Positions 40,912-49,586 of a stretch of 64,000 nt of DNA are shown here, in pieces (within the stretch, counting starts at the first letter, position 1; every line of letters begins with the position of its first letter). Location of the stretch: contig OZ244595.1 in assembly GCA_965218235.1 (NCBI GenBank), positions 1,302,001 through 1,366,000 of the forward strand. Reading direction: 5' to 3'. This stretch comes from CADCWK01 sp965218235 (GTDB taxonomy: Bacteria > Chloroflexota > Chloroflexia > Thermomicrobiales > UBA6265). Under the pieces are notes generated by a model. The model saw only the letters and a list, made by a program, of their open reading frames with translations, had not been told where the DNA came from and made no database searches. A program made the translations under genes and the position numbers.

Positions 40912-42030
40912 CTACACCGTGAACTGGCCGCCCTTGTGAAAGACCTCGCCATCGACCGTGACCTGCCCGTCGCGCAGGTCGCAGATCATGTCCCAGTGAA
41001 CGGAGCTGCGGTTGGTCGAACCGGTGGCCGGGTAGCCTGAGCCGACCGCCATGTGGATCGTGCCACCGATCTTCTCGTCGAAGAGGATGTTCTTGGTGAA
41101 CGTCGTGATGCCGAAGTTCGTCCCGAAGGCGAACTCGCCGAGGAAACGGGAGCCCTCGTCGGTGTCGAGCTGGCGGGTGAGGTACTCCTCATTCGTCGCC
41201 GCCGTCGCGTCGACGACTTTGCCATCCTCGAACCGGAGCCGAATGTCCTGGATCTCGCGGCCGGCCACGACAACGGGATAGCTGAACCGGATCCGGCCGT
41301 TGGCACTGGTCTCGACCGGACCGGTGAAGACCTCACTGCCGGGGAAGTTCTTCCGCGCGTCCGAGTTGATCCAGGTCCGGCCGGCGACGCTGAGCCTCAG
41401 GTCGGTGTCGGGTCCGGTCAGGTGGACCTCGCTCTTGCCCCGCAGCCAGTCGATCAGCCGCTGCTGCTCGCGGTAGACCTCCTTCCAGGCGTGGACCGGA
41501 TCGTCGAGGTCGAGCTTGCAGGCCTGGAAGACGAAGTTCTGGAAGTCCTCGGTCGACATGCCGGCGTCCTGAGCGTAGGCCGCGGTGGGGAACAGCGTCA
41601 GCGTCCAGTCAAGCGTTCCGTCGGACTCGCGCTGCAGGTAGGTCGTGAAGAGCTCCCGGCGAGCACGCTGGAAGATCGACTGGCGAGCCGGATCGACATT
41701 GGACAGTTCCCGCGTGTTGGTGTCGGCCATGACGCGGATGTTGACATCGCAGCGGAGGCGCTCGTATTCCTCCAGGGGCGTCAGGAAGGTGAGCTGGTCT
41801 TCGTTGCCGTGCTCGATCAGGTCGGCTGAAAGTCCCGGCAGGATCGGCGCGATGATCGGGAAGGCGCCGCGGCGGACCACCGACCGGTGCAGGGCCTGGA
41901 AGAGTGGGGCGGCGGCGACCCCACCGCTGATGTAGACGGTCTGGCCGGGCTTGACCTCGACCGAGTAGCCGGTCAGGGCCTCGGCCCACTTGTCGTAGAT
42001 GGTGTTCAGACCGCTGATCCCGGTCGACAT
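40912..42030 (-). CDS. M29-family aminopeptidase
   Basis: 372 residues from ATG 42030, preceded by AGGGAGCAGGAACG. It matches the thermophilic aminopeptidase family (AmpS/aminopeptidase T). Metal-binding and conserved regions in the C-terminal half are present: GSEVFTGPVETSANGRIRFSYPVV, RFLGEFAFGTN with its Glu, ILFDEKIGGTIHMAVG with Glu and His, and SSVHWDMICDL with His and Asp. It removes N-terminal amino acids in the cytoplasm using two metal ions (family knowledge). It stands alone between aroA and a divergent HD-domain gene. Confidence 0.93.
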   Translation of the reverse strand: MSTGISGLNTIYDKWAEALTGYSVEVKPGQTVYISGGVAAAPLFQALHRSVVRRGAFPIIAPILPGLSADLIEHGNEDQLTFLTPLEEYERLRCDVNIRVMADTNTRELSNVDPARQSIFQRARRELFTTYLQRESDGTLDWTLTLFPTAAYAQDAGMSTEDFQNFVFQACKLDLDDPVHAWKEVYREQQRLIDWLRGKSEVHLTGPDTDLRLSVAGRTWINSDARKNFPGSEVFTGPVETSANGRIRFSYPVVVAGREIQDIRLRFEDGKVVDATAATNEEYLTRQLDTDEGSRFLGEFAFGTNFGITTFTKNILFDEKIGGTIHMAVGSGYPATGSTNRSSVHWDMICDLRDGQVTVDGEVFHKGGQFTV

Positions 42031-42180
42031 CGTTCCTGCTCCCTGAGTGGCCGCCGCTGGTCGGTGCGGCGATGATTGTCTGAGGCCGTTCGATCAGAGG
42101 GATGCTACCCGATCAGGCAAGGGCGCGGTCATCCGGGCCGCCGGGTTGTTCGAATTCAACGGACGGGGAACAGAATCGCC

Positions 42181-42900
42181 ATGGACACGCCGGTCTCGCG
42201 GGGCAGCGAAGCGCATAGGGACAGATCGGATCGGTCCGATGGGCCAGATTGGGACGCAATCGCCCGGACGCTGAGCGCCATCGGGCGGCTCAAGCAGACA
42301 CGGCGGACGGGCTGGCTGGACCGGGGTGTTCCGGCCCTCGAGACCGAGTCGGTGGCTGATCATTCGTTCCGAGTGGCGCTGCTGGCCTGGACGGTAGCCA
42401 CGACATATCCTTTCGACGGTAAGAACGAACGACGGCTGAACCCGGACCGAGTGCTGTTCATCGCCCTCGCTCACGACCTGCCGGAGGCGTTCGCGGGCGA
42501 CCCGACGCCGTACGCCCCGGAGGACGTCCCGCCCGAGAGCGACCCGGTGGCGCGCCGAGCCTTCCTGGAGCAACGCCAGCAGCGCGGCACGGCGCGGTCA
42601 GCCGACAAGCGGGCAGCGGAGGAGGCGTCGATGGCGCGGCTCCTCGACGGCTTGCCGGCTGACCTGGCCGGGCAACTCGGCGGCGCCTGGCGGGAGTACG
42701 AGGAGCAGTCGACCCCGGAGGCACGCCTCGTCAAGCAGGCGGACAAGCTGGAGACCTACCTCCAGTCCCGCGAATATCTCGCCAACGATCCGGAGCTGCC
42801 GATGGGCTCCTTCGCCCACGAAGTCGCCGACACCGCCACGCTGCCAGACCAGGCGCTGCGCAGTCTGCGTGACGCGATCGAGCGAATGAACGCGAGCTGA
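42181..42900 (+). CDS. HD-domain phosphohydrolase (HDDC2/YfbR-like)
   Basis: 239 residues from ATG 42181; the frame upstream of it lacks a binding site and family-like sequence. The HD motif residues are His in SVADHSFRVALLAW, His-Asp in ALAHDLPEAFAGDPTPY and Asp in EARLVKQADKLETYLQSREY, arranged as in the HDDC2 and 5'-deoxynucleotidase families, which hydrolyse deoxynucleoside monophosphates. The insertion GTARSADKRAAEEASMARLLDGL is usual for this group. It probably works in nucleotide pool balance; cytoplasmic. Confidence 0.85.
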   Translation: MDTPVSRGSEAHRDRSDRSDGPDWDAIARTLSAIGRLKQTRRTGWLDRGVPALETESVADHSFRVALLAWTVATTYPFDGKNERRLNPDRVLFIALAHDLPEAFAGDPTPYAPEDVPPESDPVARRAFLEQRQQRGTARSADKRAAEEASMARLLDGLPADLAGQLGGAWREYEEQSTPEARLVKQADKLETYLQSREYLANDPELPMGSFAHEVADTATLPDQALRSLRDAIERMNAS

Positions 42901-42934
42901 CGATCCGGTGAGGACTAGAAAGACCCGTGCGGGG

Positions 42935-42976
42935 CACCTGGCCGAAAAGATACGTAGAACTGCGTATACCCAGGTG
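42935..42976 (+). terminator. Hairpin after HD-domain gene
   Basis: CACCTGG (42935-42941) pairs with CCAGGTG (42970-42976) and an inner ATACG (42950-42954) with CGTAT (42963-42967). It follows the HD-domain stop by 34 bases; there is no T run, so termination is possible but not certain. Confidence 0.4.
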
Positions 42977-43190
42977 ACGGCGGACCGGCTATCTTTCGAA
43001 CAGGTCAACCTCCGACCAACCCATGAGGTCTCCGCGTCGTCCCCACCGCGAGCCCACGATCGTCGTCCGGACACCCGGCCAGCCAGCGGGTGTCCCCCAG
43101 GGCGGCAGGTCGAAAATCAGAACGAGTCGCAGCCAGCCACTGCGACCCGTTCACTTTTTCAGGCTGGAACAGCATGTCGTAACGGGCCGA

Positions 43191-43613
43191 TCACGGTCGA
43201 CGGAGGCGCAGCGACCAAATCGCGACACCAAACAGGACGAGGGCGTTCAGCGCCAGGGCGGCAACCGCGAGGTTCGTCCAGTGCTGGATAATACCGTCCG
43301 CGGGGACCGTGAACCCGATGCCCGAGGTGGGCAGGCCGTTGACCATATTTGCCGTCGCGGTGTCCGGCCGGACGACGGTGTCGTCGTTCGGGGAGACGGG
43401 GTTGATCTGGGGTCGAGTCGGCCGCGGGGTCGGGGTGACGTCAGCGCCGGTGGCGTGAACGACCGGACCTGGTCCGGACGCGGTCGCCAGCGTGGGTAGC
43501 GCGATCAGGGCAGCCAGGCTGGCGGCGATCACCAGCATGAGACCGGGAAAGCTCCGGCGCCAGCGTGTGGGGTGGACGAGAGTTGTTCCATCAACAGGGA
43601 TCGAATGGTTCAA
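43191..43613 (-). CDS. Small exported or membrane protein, unknown function
   Basis: 140 residues if TTG 43613 is the start, which has AGGGAG nine bases upstream; the ATG at 43700 would add 29 polar residues. A signal-anchor-like hydrophobic segment with RR before it (RWRRSFPGLMLVIAASLAALIALP) is followed by a proline-threonine-rich outside region (VTPTPRPTRPQINPVSPNDD) and a second hydrophobic segment near the C-terminus (LAVAALALNALVLFGVAIW) ending in RLRRP. It is thus a cell-surface protein with a C-terminal anchor; no domain is recognised. A -10-like TATACT lies at 43720-43715 on the minus strand. Confidence 0.6.
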   Translation of the reverse strand: MNHSIPVDGTTLVHPTRWRRSFPGLMLVIAASLAALIALPTLATASGPGPVVHATGADVTPTPRPTRPQINPVSPNDDTVVRPDTATANMVNGLPTSGIGFTVPADGIIQHWTNLAVAALALNALVLFGVAIWSLRLRRP

Positions 43614-43776
43614 GCGCTGTCGCTCCCTTTGGTCGGCGACATCCCGCCGCCATCGAGACTCGTCCGTACCCGCTGTGGGCAGGAGCCTGACCACGAGCAT
43701 CGACGTATCTTGACAGTATAGCGATCCGGGGCAGCGGGACTATCCAGCGCCTGAGCGTCCGGTTCGACGTTTGCGG

Positions 43777-45084
43777 TCAGTGTGGGTAGCCCTGCGATTC
43801 GTCCAGCATCCCGTTGGCGTCGAACGCGATCTCCCGGAGGTCGCCGATCTGGTCGACGACGCCGAGCGCGAGGAGGTCGGCCAGCAGCGGCTCCGACGCC
43901 CAGAGGTACTCGAGGTCCTTGGTGTTCGGAATCCGGGCGATCCGAGCCTGTTCGGTCGGCGTGTTGATCGCCGAGGCGATGGCCAGGAAGATCGCCTGGC
44001 GGTCGTGGTCGGCGACGATCGGCAGCCCTCCGCCGGACGGCATCTTGGACGTGACCTGGTTCATGTACGTCTTGGTCCGGTCGATCCTGTCGGCGGCTCG
44101 CTGAAGGATGAAGTCGAGGTAGCCGATCCCGGCGGCGTTGCCCTCGGTCTCGTGGGTCAGGTCGCGGACGATGATCCGCTGGATCACCGGCAAGGCCGGC
44201 TGGCCGGGGACCGTCAGCAGACCAGTCGCGTCGCGGTTGGTCACGTTCGGGTCGGCGCCGGCGCCGGAGATGTTCTTGCCGAAGCCATCCAGCATCAGGA
44301 CGTCGATCCGGTCGCCGGCCAGCCGGGCCATCCGCTCCTTCGCGATCACGAGCAGCTCCGGCTCCCGTTCCAGGATCCGCTCGTGCGGCACGGCCTCGAC
44401 CATGCCGAGCTTGCTGTAGCCATTCTCGATCAGGGCGAGGCCAAACGGGATGTTGACCGTCCGCATCATGAACTCAGCGGCGGCTGGGACGAGGTGGTTG
44501 AAGTGGGCGAAGCTGCGGGCGTGGAGCGTATCCGCGCCGCGCTGCTTGCCGAGCCCGATCGCCATCATCTTGCAGAGGCCGGATTCGATCGGCCCCCGGA
44601 AGTCGGTGTGGGCCTTGACCCGACCGACCGGGATGATCGCGTCGGCCGTCTCGTAGGTGATCCGGTCGAAGAAGACGGGGACGTCGTCCTCGACGGTGCC
44701 GAGCTGAACGACGTCCATGCTGCTCGGGATCGGGCAGCCCATCGTCGCCTCGGAGACGCCGTAATGGTCGAGCAGCGCGAGCTGGCTCTCGGCGGTCGCG
44801 CCGGCGTGGCTGCCCATCGCCGGGACGATGAAGGGCTCGCCGCCTCGCGCGCGCACCTCGGCCACGACGGCGAGGAGGACCTCGGCGATCCGGTCGATCC
44901 CGCGGCTGCCCGCCGTGATGGCGACGCGCTGGCCAGCGGTGATCCGCTCGCCGGTCCCCGGCCGGGCGAACTCCTGGGCGATCGCCGCGCCGACGCCGCC
45001 GGATACAATCGCCGCCTTGTCAAGCCGCTGCCGGGCCAGTGTCCAGCGGGGAAGCGAGCCGCGTTCGAAGATTTCCAGCCCCAT
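43777..45084 (-). CDS. LarA-like (lactate racemase domain, DUF2088) protein
   Basis: 435 residues from ATG 45084, behind GGGAG. The protein belongs to the nickel-dependent lactate racemase superfamily: regions RVAITAGSRGIDRIAEVLLAVVAEV, FIVPAMGSHAGATAESQLALLDHYGV, IIPVGRVKAHTDFRGPIESGLCKMMAIGLGKQRGADTLHARSF and VLMLDGFGKNISGAGADPNVT align with the family, including His residues near the cofactor pocket. True LarA uses the nickel-pincer cofactor made by LarB, LarC and LarE, and none of those genes are near, so the reaction may be another racemisation or epimerisation. Stands alone in the minus strand. Confidence 0.83.
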   Translation of the reverse strand: MGLEIFERGSLPRWTLARQRLDKAAIVSGGVGAAIAQEFARPGTGERITAGQRVAITAGSRGIDRIAEVLLAVVAEVRARGGEPFIVPAMGSHAGATAESQLALLDHYGVSEATMGCPIPSSMDVVQLGTVEDDVPVFFDRITYETADAIIPVGRVKAHTDFRGPIESGLCKMMAIGLGKQRGADTLHARSFAHFNHLVPAAAEFMMRTVNIPFGLALIENGYSKLGMVEAVPHERILEREPELLVIAKERMARLAGDRIDVLMLDGFGKNISGAGADPNVTNRDATGLLTVPGQPALPVIQRIIVRDLTHETEGNAAGIGYLDFILQRAADRIDRTKTYMNQVTSKMPSGGGLPIVADHDRQAIFLAIASAINTPTEQARIARIPNTKDLEYLWASEPLLADLLALGVVDQIGDLREIAFDANGMLDESQGYPH

Positions 45085-45216
45085 TGCCGTGCACTCCCGG
45101 TAGCCCCTGCGCCGGGCGGGGGACATGTGGTCGGTAGGAACGCCAGGCGTTCGCTCACCGGTCGGTTGCCGCGCTGTCATGGATCATACGACCACACACG
45201 GATCGCTGCCGTCCGG

Positions 45217-46116
45217 TCAGCTCTGGCCGCCCCTCGGACCCTTGTCGGATGAATGGGCACCGTCCCGGTCGAGGAGCCGGTTGCGCGTGTCCTGTCCGGG
45301 CTGACCGGTGCCTCCCGTTGACCCGGACGGCTGTGCGATGATCGGTGCCGATCCGCCGCTGGAATCGGAGATGGCTTCGGACGATGGCGCACCGTTCGTG
45401 GCCGTGATCGGGTCGGTTCCCGGGCGACGATCGGCCGGCCGGAACGGGGCGAGTGATGGCTCGGCGGTCTGGCTCCCGGCAGTCTTGCCGGGCTGGCCAG
45501 TGGTAACGGTGTTCGCTGGGCGGGGAGCGGCAGGCCCAGACGACCGATCGCGACGCTCCAGTAGACGGCTCTGGTGATTGCGGGCGAAGTAGCCGAGTCC
45601 GAGGAGCAGGATTCCCGTCACGACCAGGGCGATGGCGAACCAGTTGGTATTGAGCTCGTCGTCCTGACTGTAGTAGAGCAGCAGGGCCGCGAATCCCAGG
45701 GCGAAGGCGCAGGTGACGATCGTCCGAACGACCGTACCTTCGACCCGCTGGACGACCATTCCGGCCAGGCCGAGGACGCCATAGACCATGAGGCCGCTGG
45801 CGAGGATGACCCGCGCCGCCGGGTTGTTCAGGTAGTCATAGAAGAGGTCGAGGGTGACGATCGCGCCGACCGTGACGCCGACGCCACCGCTCAGGATCGC
45901 CGCCCGGGCCGCGAACTCGTTGGCGTGCCGCCGGAGCCCCTGGAGGAGGTGGATCAGGCTGCCCAGCAACAGGGCGAACGAGACGATCCCCACGATCACT
46001 GCCGTGGCGTTGCCCGGATCGGTCAGCAGATAGATGCCGAAGCCGATCGCCACGACCCCGACGACGAACGCCATGACCCAGTTGATGCCCTGCTCGACGA
46101 CCGCGCGGTCTGCCAT
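45217..46116 (-). CDS. DUF308/HdeD-like membrane protein with disordered C-terminus
   Basis: 299 residues from ATG 46116. Six membrane helices fill residues 15-180, with the HdeD-type pattern GIYLLTDPGNATAVIVGIVSFALLLGSLIHLLQG. The last 120 residues are polar and Pro/Gly/Ser-rich (PAPRPANT..., SSGGSAPIIAQPSGSTGG) and probably disordered in the cytoplasm. Function unknown; E. coli HdeD concerns acid resistance. It lies 58 bases downstream of the large LuxR-type regulator in the same direction, so it may be part of that regulator's operon. Confidence 0.75.
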   Translation of the reverse strand: MADRAVVEQGINWVMAFVVGVVAIGFGIYLLTDPGNATAVIVGIVSFALLLGSLIHLLQGLRRHANEFAARAAILSGGVGVTVGAIVTLDLFYDYLNNPAARVILASGLMVYGVLGLAGMVVQRVEGTVVRTIVTCAFALGFAALLLYYSQDDELNTNWFAIALVVTGILLLGLGYFARNHQSRLLERRDRSSGPAAPRPANTVTTGQPGKTAGSQTAEPSLAPFRPADRRPGTDPITATNGAPSSEAISDSSGGSAPIIAQPSGSTGGTGQPGQDTRNRLLDRDGAHSSDKGPRGGQS

Positions 46117-46174
46117 TTCGTCGCCCTCGTGTGGTTGATCACGCCCGCTCGCCCGGCCCGCTCGAATGCGCTGA

Positions 46175-48898
46175 TTAGACCATGCCGAGTCGAACCGCGG
46201 TGGCCGCCGCCGCCGTCCGGGACGAGACCGACATCTTTGCCAGGATCGCGGTGACATGGGTCGTTACGGTCCGGTGGCTGATGAACAGCTCCTCGGCGAT
46301 CTCTCGGTCCAGCCGGCCGGCCGCGATCAGCGTCAGAACCTGCTGCTCCCGCCGCGTCAATCGGATCGGTGGAGCGGTGGGGACGGCCCTGGTCCGGGGG
46401 AGATCGCTGACCAGGGCGACCCCAACTGCCCCGGCGGGTTCCTGAACCGCGACCGCTGCGGCTGACTGGTGCGTCGACAGCTCGGATTTGCGCGCGACAT
46501 CCGCCGAACGCGTGGGCAGAGGAACGATCGACGCGGTCGAGAATACGGCGAGGAGGTCGACCGCCCGCTCGGCGACGGCGTCGACCGGGAGGGCCGAACC
46601 GGGGGCGACGACGCCGGACGAGCCAGCGGGTAGGTGGGTGAGGAAGGCTCGCGATGCCTCCAGCCGAGGGCGGTCGAACGGAGTCGGGACCATCATCGAT
46701 CGCTGGAAGTAATCCTGGATCGTGCCGAGGATCATGCCGACGTGATCGGTCGCTTCGGGGGCCATCGCGACGTTGGCGGCCGCGGCCCGGGTGAGCAGCC
46801 AGCTCACGTCGATCAGGCACTCGGCCATCCCGACCTGGTCGCCCAGCGCGATTCGATCGGACAGTGCCTGCCGGTAGGCCGCCGCGGCCCGCTCCGGGTG
46901 GCCCGCCCCGTCCTCCTCGGCCGCGATATGGCCGATCACCCGGTAAGCGAGCGAGCGCCCGAGCTGGTCGTCGATCCGGGTAAATGATCGGAGACTCTCA
47001 TCGATCAACCCCTGGGCAACCGCCAGGTTTCCCCGACGCAGCGCGATCTCCGCGAGCAGGTGTTGCGAGTAGGCGATGCCATTGTGATCGCCGATCGTCT
47101 CGCGGATGCTGATCGCTTCGCGGGCGAGCCGCTCGCCGCGGTCGAAATCGAGTTCCAGGACGGCTGTCTCGGCCAGCGTCCCGATCGTCAGGGCGATCGA
47201 GTACGGGAGCGGGTGCTGTTGCCGCAGCACAAGCGTCTCCTCCAGCAGCCGCCGGGCGGTGGCGTAGTCGCCGCCGACGATCGCGAGCAGAGCGAGGTTG
47301 GTCCTGGCATCGGCGACGCCCTCGGTGTCCCCGTCCTCCCGCCAGAGAGCCAGTGCGGTCTCATAGGCCGTCCGGGCGCCCTGAACGTTTCCGACGGCCC
47401 GCTCGAAGTTGCCCAGGATCAGCGAGGCCAGCGCCCGGTCGAAGATCGGCGCCTGCTCGACGCCGGGCATCGCCAGCGCCCGGATCAGCCAGTCATGTCC
47501 TTCACGCCGGCGGCCCCTTAGGGCCCAGTAACGCCACATGAAGCCGGTCAGGCGCAGGATCAGAACGGGGTCGAAGCGGGCCGCGTCACCAGCTTCGCTC
47601 GAAGACGGGATCTCGTCACCGGCGGCGGCGGCGAGGGCGACACGGATGTTGCCGGCCTCGGCATCGAGCGTCGCCAGCCAGCGGGGCTGATCCGACTCTC
47701 GGAGCCCGGTATGCGCCAGCTCGACCAGCCCGGTGACCCACTCGGCCAGCCGCGTGACGATCATCGCTCGCTCGCTGGAGGCGTCGAGCCGCTCACTGGC
47801 GTAGTCGCGGATCGTCTGGAGCATCCGGAAGCGGCGCTCGTCGTTCGGACCGTCGTAGGGGCGGATGAGGCTCTTCTCGACCAGCGAGATGATGCCGTCG
47901 AGGACATCCCCCGTGTCGATTCCGGCTTCCGTGCCGAGCGGAGACATGTCGCCAAGACGCGAGGCGCAGACTGCCTCGGCGGCCTCCAGTGAGAACCCTC
48001 CGGAGAAGACCGCCAGCCGGCGAAAGAGGATCTGCTCGCTTGGGAAGAGCAGGTCGTGACTCCAGGAGATCGCGTTGCGCATCGTCCGGAGCCGCTCGGG
48101 CTGGTCGCGGCTGCCACCGGTCAGCAGGACCAGCCGGCGTTCCAGGCGGGCGAGCAGGGCTGAGGGCGAGAGGACGTCGGCTCGGGCGGCGGCCAGCTCC
48201 AGCGCCAGCGGCAGACCGTCCAGTTGCCGGCAGATCTCGGCGACGGCGACGGCGTTGGTGGATGTCAGCAGGAACGTCGGCGCGACAGCCTGGGCCCGGC
48301 TGACGTAGAGCCGGACCGCGTCGCTGGTCGCGATCTGGTCGAACTGGGTCGTGTCATTCGGCGGCAGCGCGAGTGGCGGGACGACGAAGACCTGTTCGCC
48401 GGTGATCCGGAATCGCTCCCGACTGGTCGCGAGGACGGTCAGGTCGGGACAGTGCGCCAGAAGGGAGGCGAGGGCGGTGGCTGCCCCGATGATCTGCTCG
48501 GCGTTGTCCAGCACGACCAGACCGCGATGCCCGTCGAGCCGAGCGTTGACCGTGGTGGCCGCCGCGATCGTCGGGTCCGGGACTTCGGCCGCGACGGCCT
48601 CGGCGATCGCGGGCACGACGAGAGCGGGGTCCTGAACCGTCGAGAGCGGGATCAGCCAGACGCCAGCAGGAAACGCGGGTGCCAGGAGTTCGGCGAGGTG
48701 GACGACGAGCCGGGTCTTGCCGGCGCCGCCGGGACCAGTCAGGGTGATGAGACGATAGTCGGGGTTCGCCGTGAGGGCGAGCAGGGCCTGAACCTCCCGA
48801 TCGCGACCGACCAGAGCCGGCAGGCGACTGATGATGGCCGAAGCGGTCACGTCCGTGGGCAGAGGTGGGACGGAGCTCATCTGGGTTCCCATCATCAC
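46175..48898 (-). CDS. LuxR-family regulator with AAA/NB-ARC ATPase and TPR-like repeats
   Basis: 907 residues from GTG 48898 (ATG at 48895 also possible). A STAND-type ATPase lies near the N-terminus: Walker A GPGGAGKTRL (about 55-64), Walker B GLVVLDNAEQ, sensor LATSRERFRI and the following winged segment RLTGGSRDQPERLRTMRNAISWSHDLLFPSEQILFRRLAVFSGGFSLEAAE. A long helical TPR-like region follows (about 400-720). The C-terminus is a LuxR helix-turn-helix (LTRREQQVLTLIAAGRLDREIAEELFISHRTVTTHVTAILAKM). Such proteins are ATP-driven switches that bind a ligand through the repeats and activate transcription. Target unknown. Confidence 0.9.
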   Translation of the reverse strand: MMMGTQMSSVPPLPTDVTASAIISRLPALVGRDREVQALLALTANPDYRLITLTGPGGAGKTRLVVHLAELLAPAFPAGVWLIPLSTVQDPALVVPAIAEAVAAEVPDPTIAAATTVNARLDGHRGLVVLDNAEQIIGAATALASLLAHCPDLTVLATSRERFRITGEQVFVVPPLALPPNDTTQFDQIATSDAVRLYVSRAQAVAPTFLLTSTNAVAVAEICRQLDGLPLALELAAARADVLSPSALLARLERRLVLLTGGSRDQPERLRTMRNAISWSHDLLFPSEQILFRRLAVFSGGFSLEAAEAVCASRLGDMSPLGTEAGIDTGDVLDGIISLVEKSLIRPYDGPNDERRFRMLQTIRDYASERLDASSERAMIVTRLAEWVTGLVELAHTGLRESDQPRWLATLDAEAGNIRVALAAAAGDEIPSSSEAGDAARFDPVLILRLTGFMWRYWALRGRRREGHDWLIRALAMPGVEQAPIFDRALASLILGNFERAVGNVQGARTAYETALALWREDGDTEGVADARTNLALLAIVGGDYATARRLLEETLVLRQQHPLPYSIALTIGTLAETAVLELDFDRGERLAREAISIRETIGDHNGIAYSQHLLAEIALRRGNLAVAQGLIDESLRSFTRIDDQLGRSLAYRVIGHIAAEEDGAGHPERAAAAYRQALSDRIALGDQVGMAECLIDVSWLLTRAAAANVAMAPEATDHVGMILGTIQDYFQRSMMVPTPFDRPRLEASRAFLTHLPAGSSGVVAPGSALPVDAVAERAVDLLAVFSTASIVPLPTRSADVARKSELSTHQSAAAVAVQEPAGAVGVALVSDLPRTRAVPTAPPIRLTRREQQVLTLIAAGRLDREIAEELFISHRTVTTHVTAILAKMSVSSRTAAAATAVRLGMV

Positions 48899-49586
48899 GT
48901 GTCGGGCACTGGTCCATGGAGGATCGGTTCACCAGCGCGAACGGCCGCGGCTGGGCGGACACTGATCCCCGCTTGCTGGCAATCCAAATCTCCGACCTTC
49001 CGCCATGTTACGGCATTCGCGCCCTATCCCGTGTGTCGATGGTCGCGCTCGCCACGAACGGCGCGTTGGGTACGATCGCCCGGCCACGGGCAGGTTGGGA
49101 ACCTTCCGAAGCCTGATGAAGGGTCGAGCCATTGGGGCGGGGGCTTGATCGGCACTCAACATCTGGCGCTTCGAGGCTTGACGGAAGTGGAGAGCGGTGA
49201 TAAGCTCCGTTCACGTCATCACTAATCGGGGATCGCCCCGAAGGCGAACCAGCGTCGTGGGACGTCGAAGGTGATGAGAGGAGTGGCTGACATGCGAAAT
49301 CAGCGTCGACTCCACGTCTGGCTGAGGATCTGGCAAGTTGACAGGTCACGCCCTGAGCTTCGCAGGGCATGAGGCCAGCCGACACCACGCACCCAACGAT
49401 CATCGGCCTGAGCCGGGAATCATGAACCCGGATCTCCCAATGACCATGTGAGCAGGCTCACCCGTTGGATTCGGCTCAAGGAACTGAAGCGGCGGCTACC
49501 AGCGTCAAAATGATCCGATGCGTTCGGGTCGCCCCATCATCCAGGGGCGGCCCGAACGGCGTTTTTCGCCAATCGACACTGGGGGA
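48899..49586. other. Long gene-free region with hairpins, possible ncRNA
   Basis: 688 bases without a supported protein. TTGACG at 49178-49183 with GATAAG at 49199-49204 could be a plus-strand promoter, and a hairpin with a T run follows at 49521-49565. In between are perfect hairpins: GCCCTG/CAGGGC (about 49350-49368) and CCGGG/CCCGG (49413-49431). I compared it by memory with RNase P, tmRNA, SRP, 6S and common riboswitches and saw no match. Confidence 0.35.
49521..49565 (+). terminator. Intrinsic terminator, plus-strand orientation
   Basis: CGTTCGGGTCGCCCC (49521-49535) pairs with GGGGCGGCCCGAACG (49544-49558) over 15 positions with one G-T pair and an eight-base loop, then GCGTTTTT. The T run is on the plus strand although the adjacent gene (stop at 49587) is on the minus strand. 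Confidence 0.65.

Noticed and set aside
42140..42160. tRNA T-loop-like GTTCGAATTC
   Set aside because: No acceptor or anticodon stem could be paired around it.
48899..49586. RNase P, tmRNA, SRP RNA or a known riboswitch
   Set aside because: None of the conserved motifs of these RNAs could be found; kept only as an unassigned candidate transcript.
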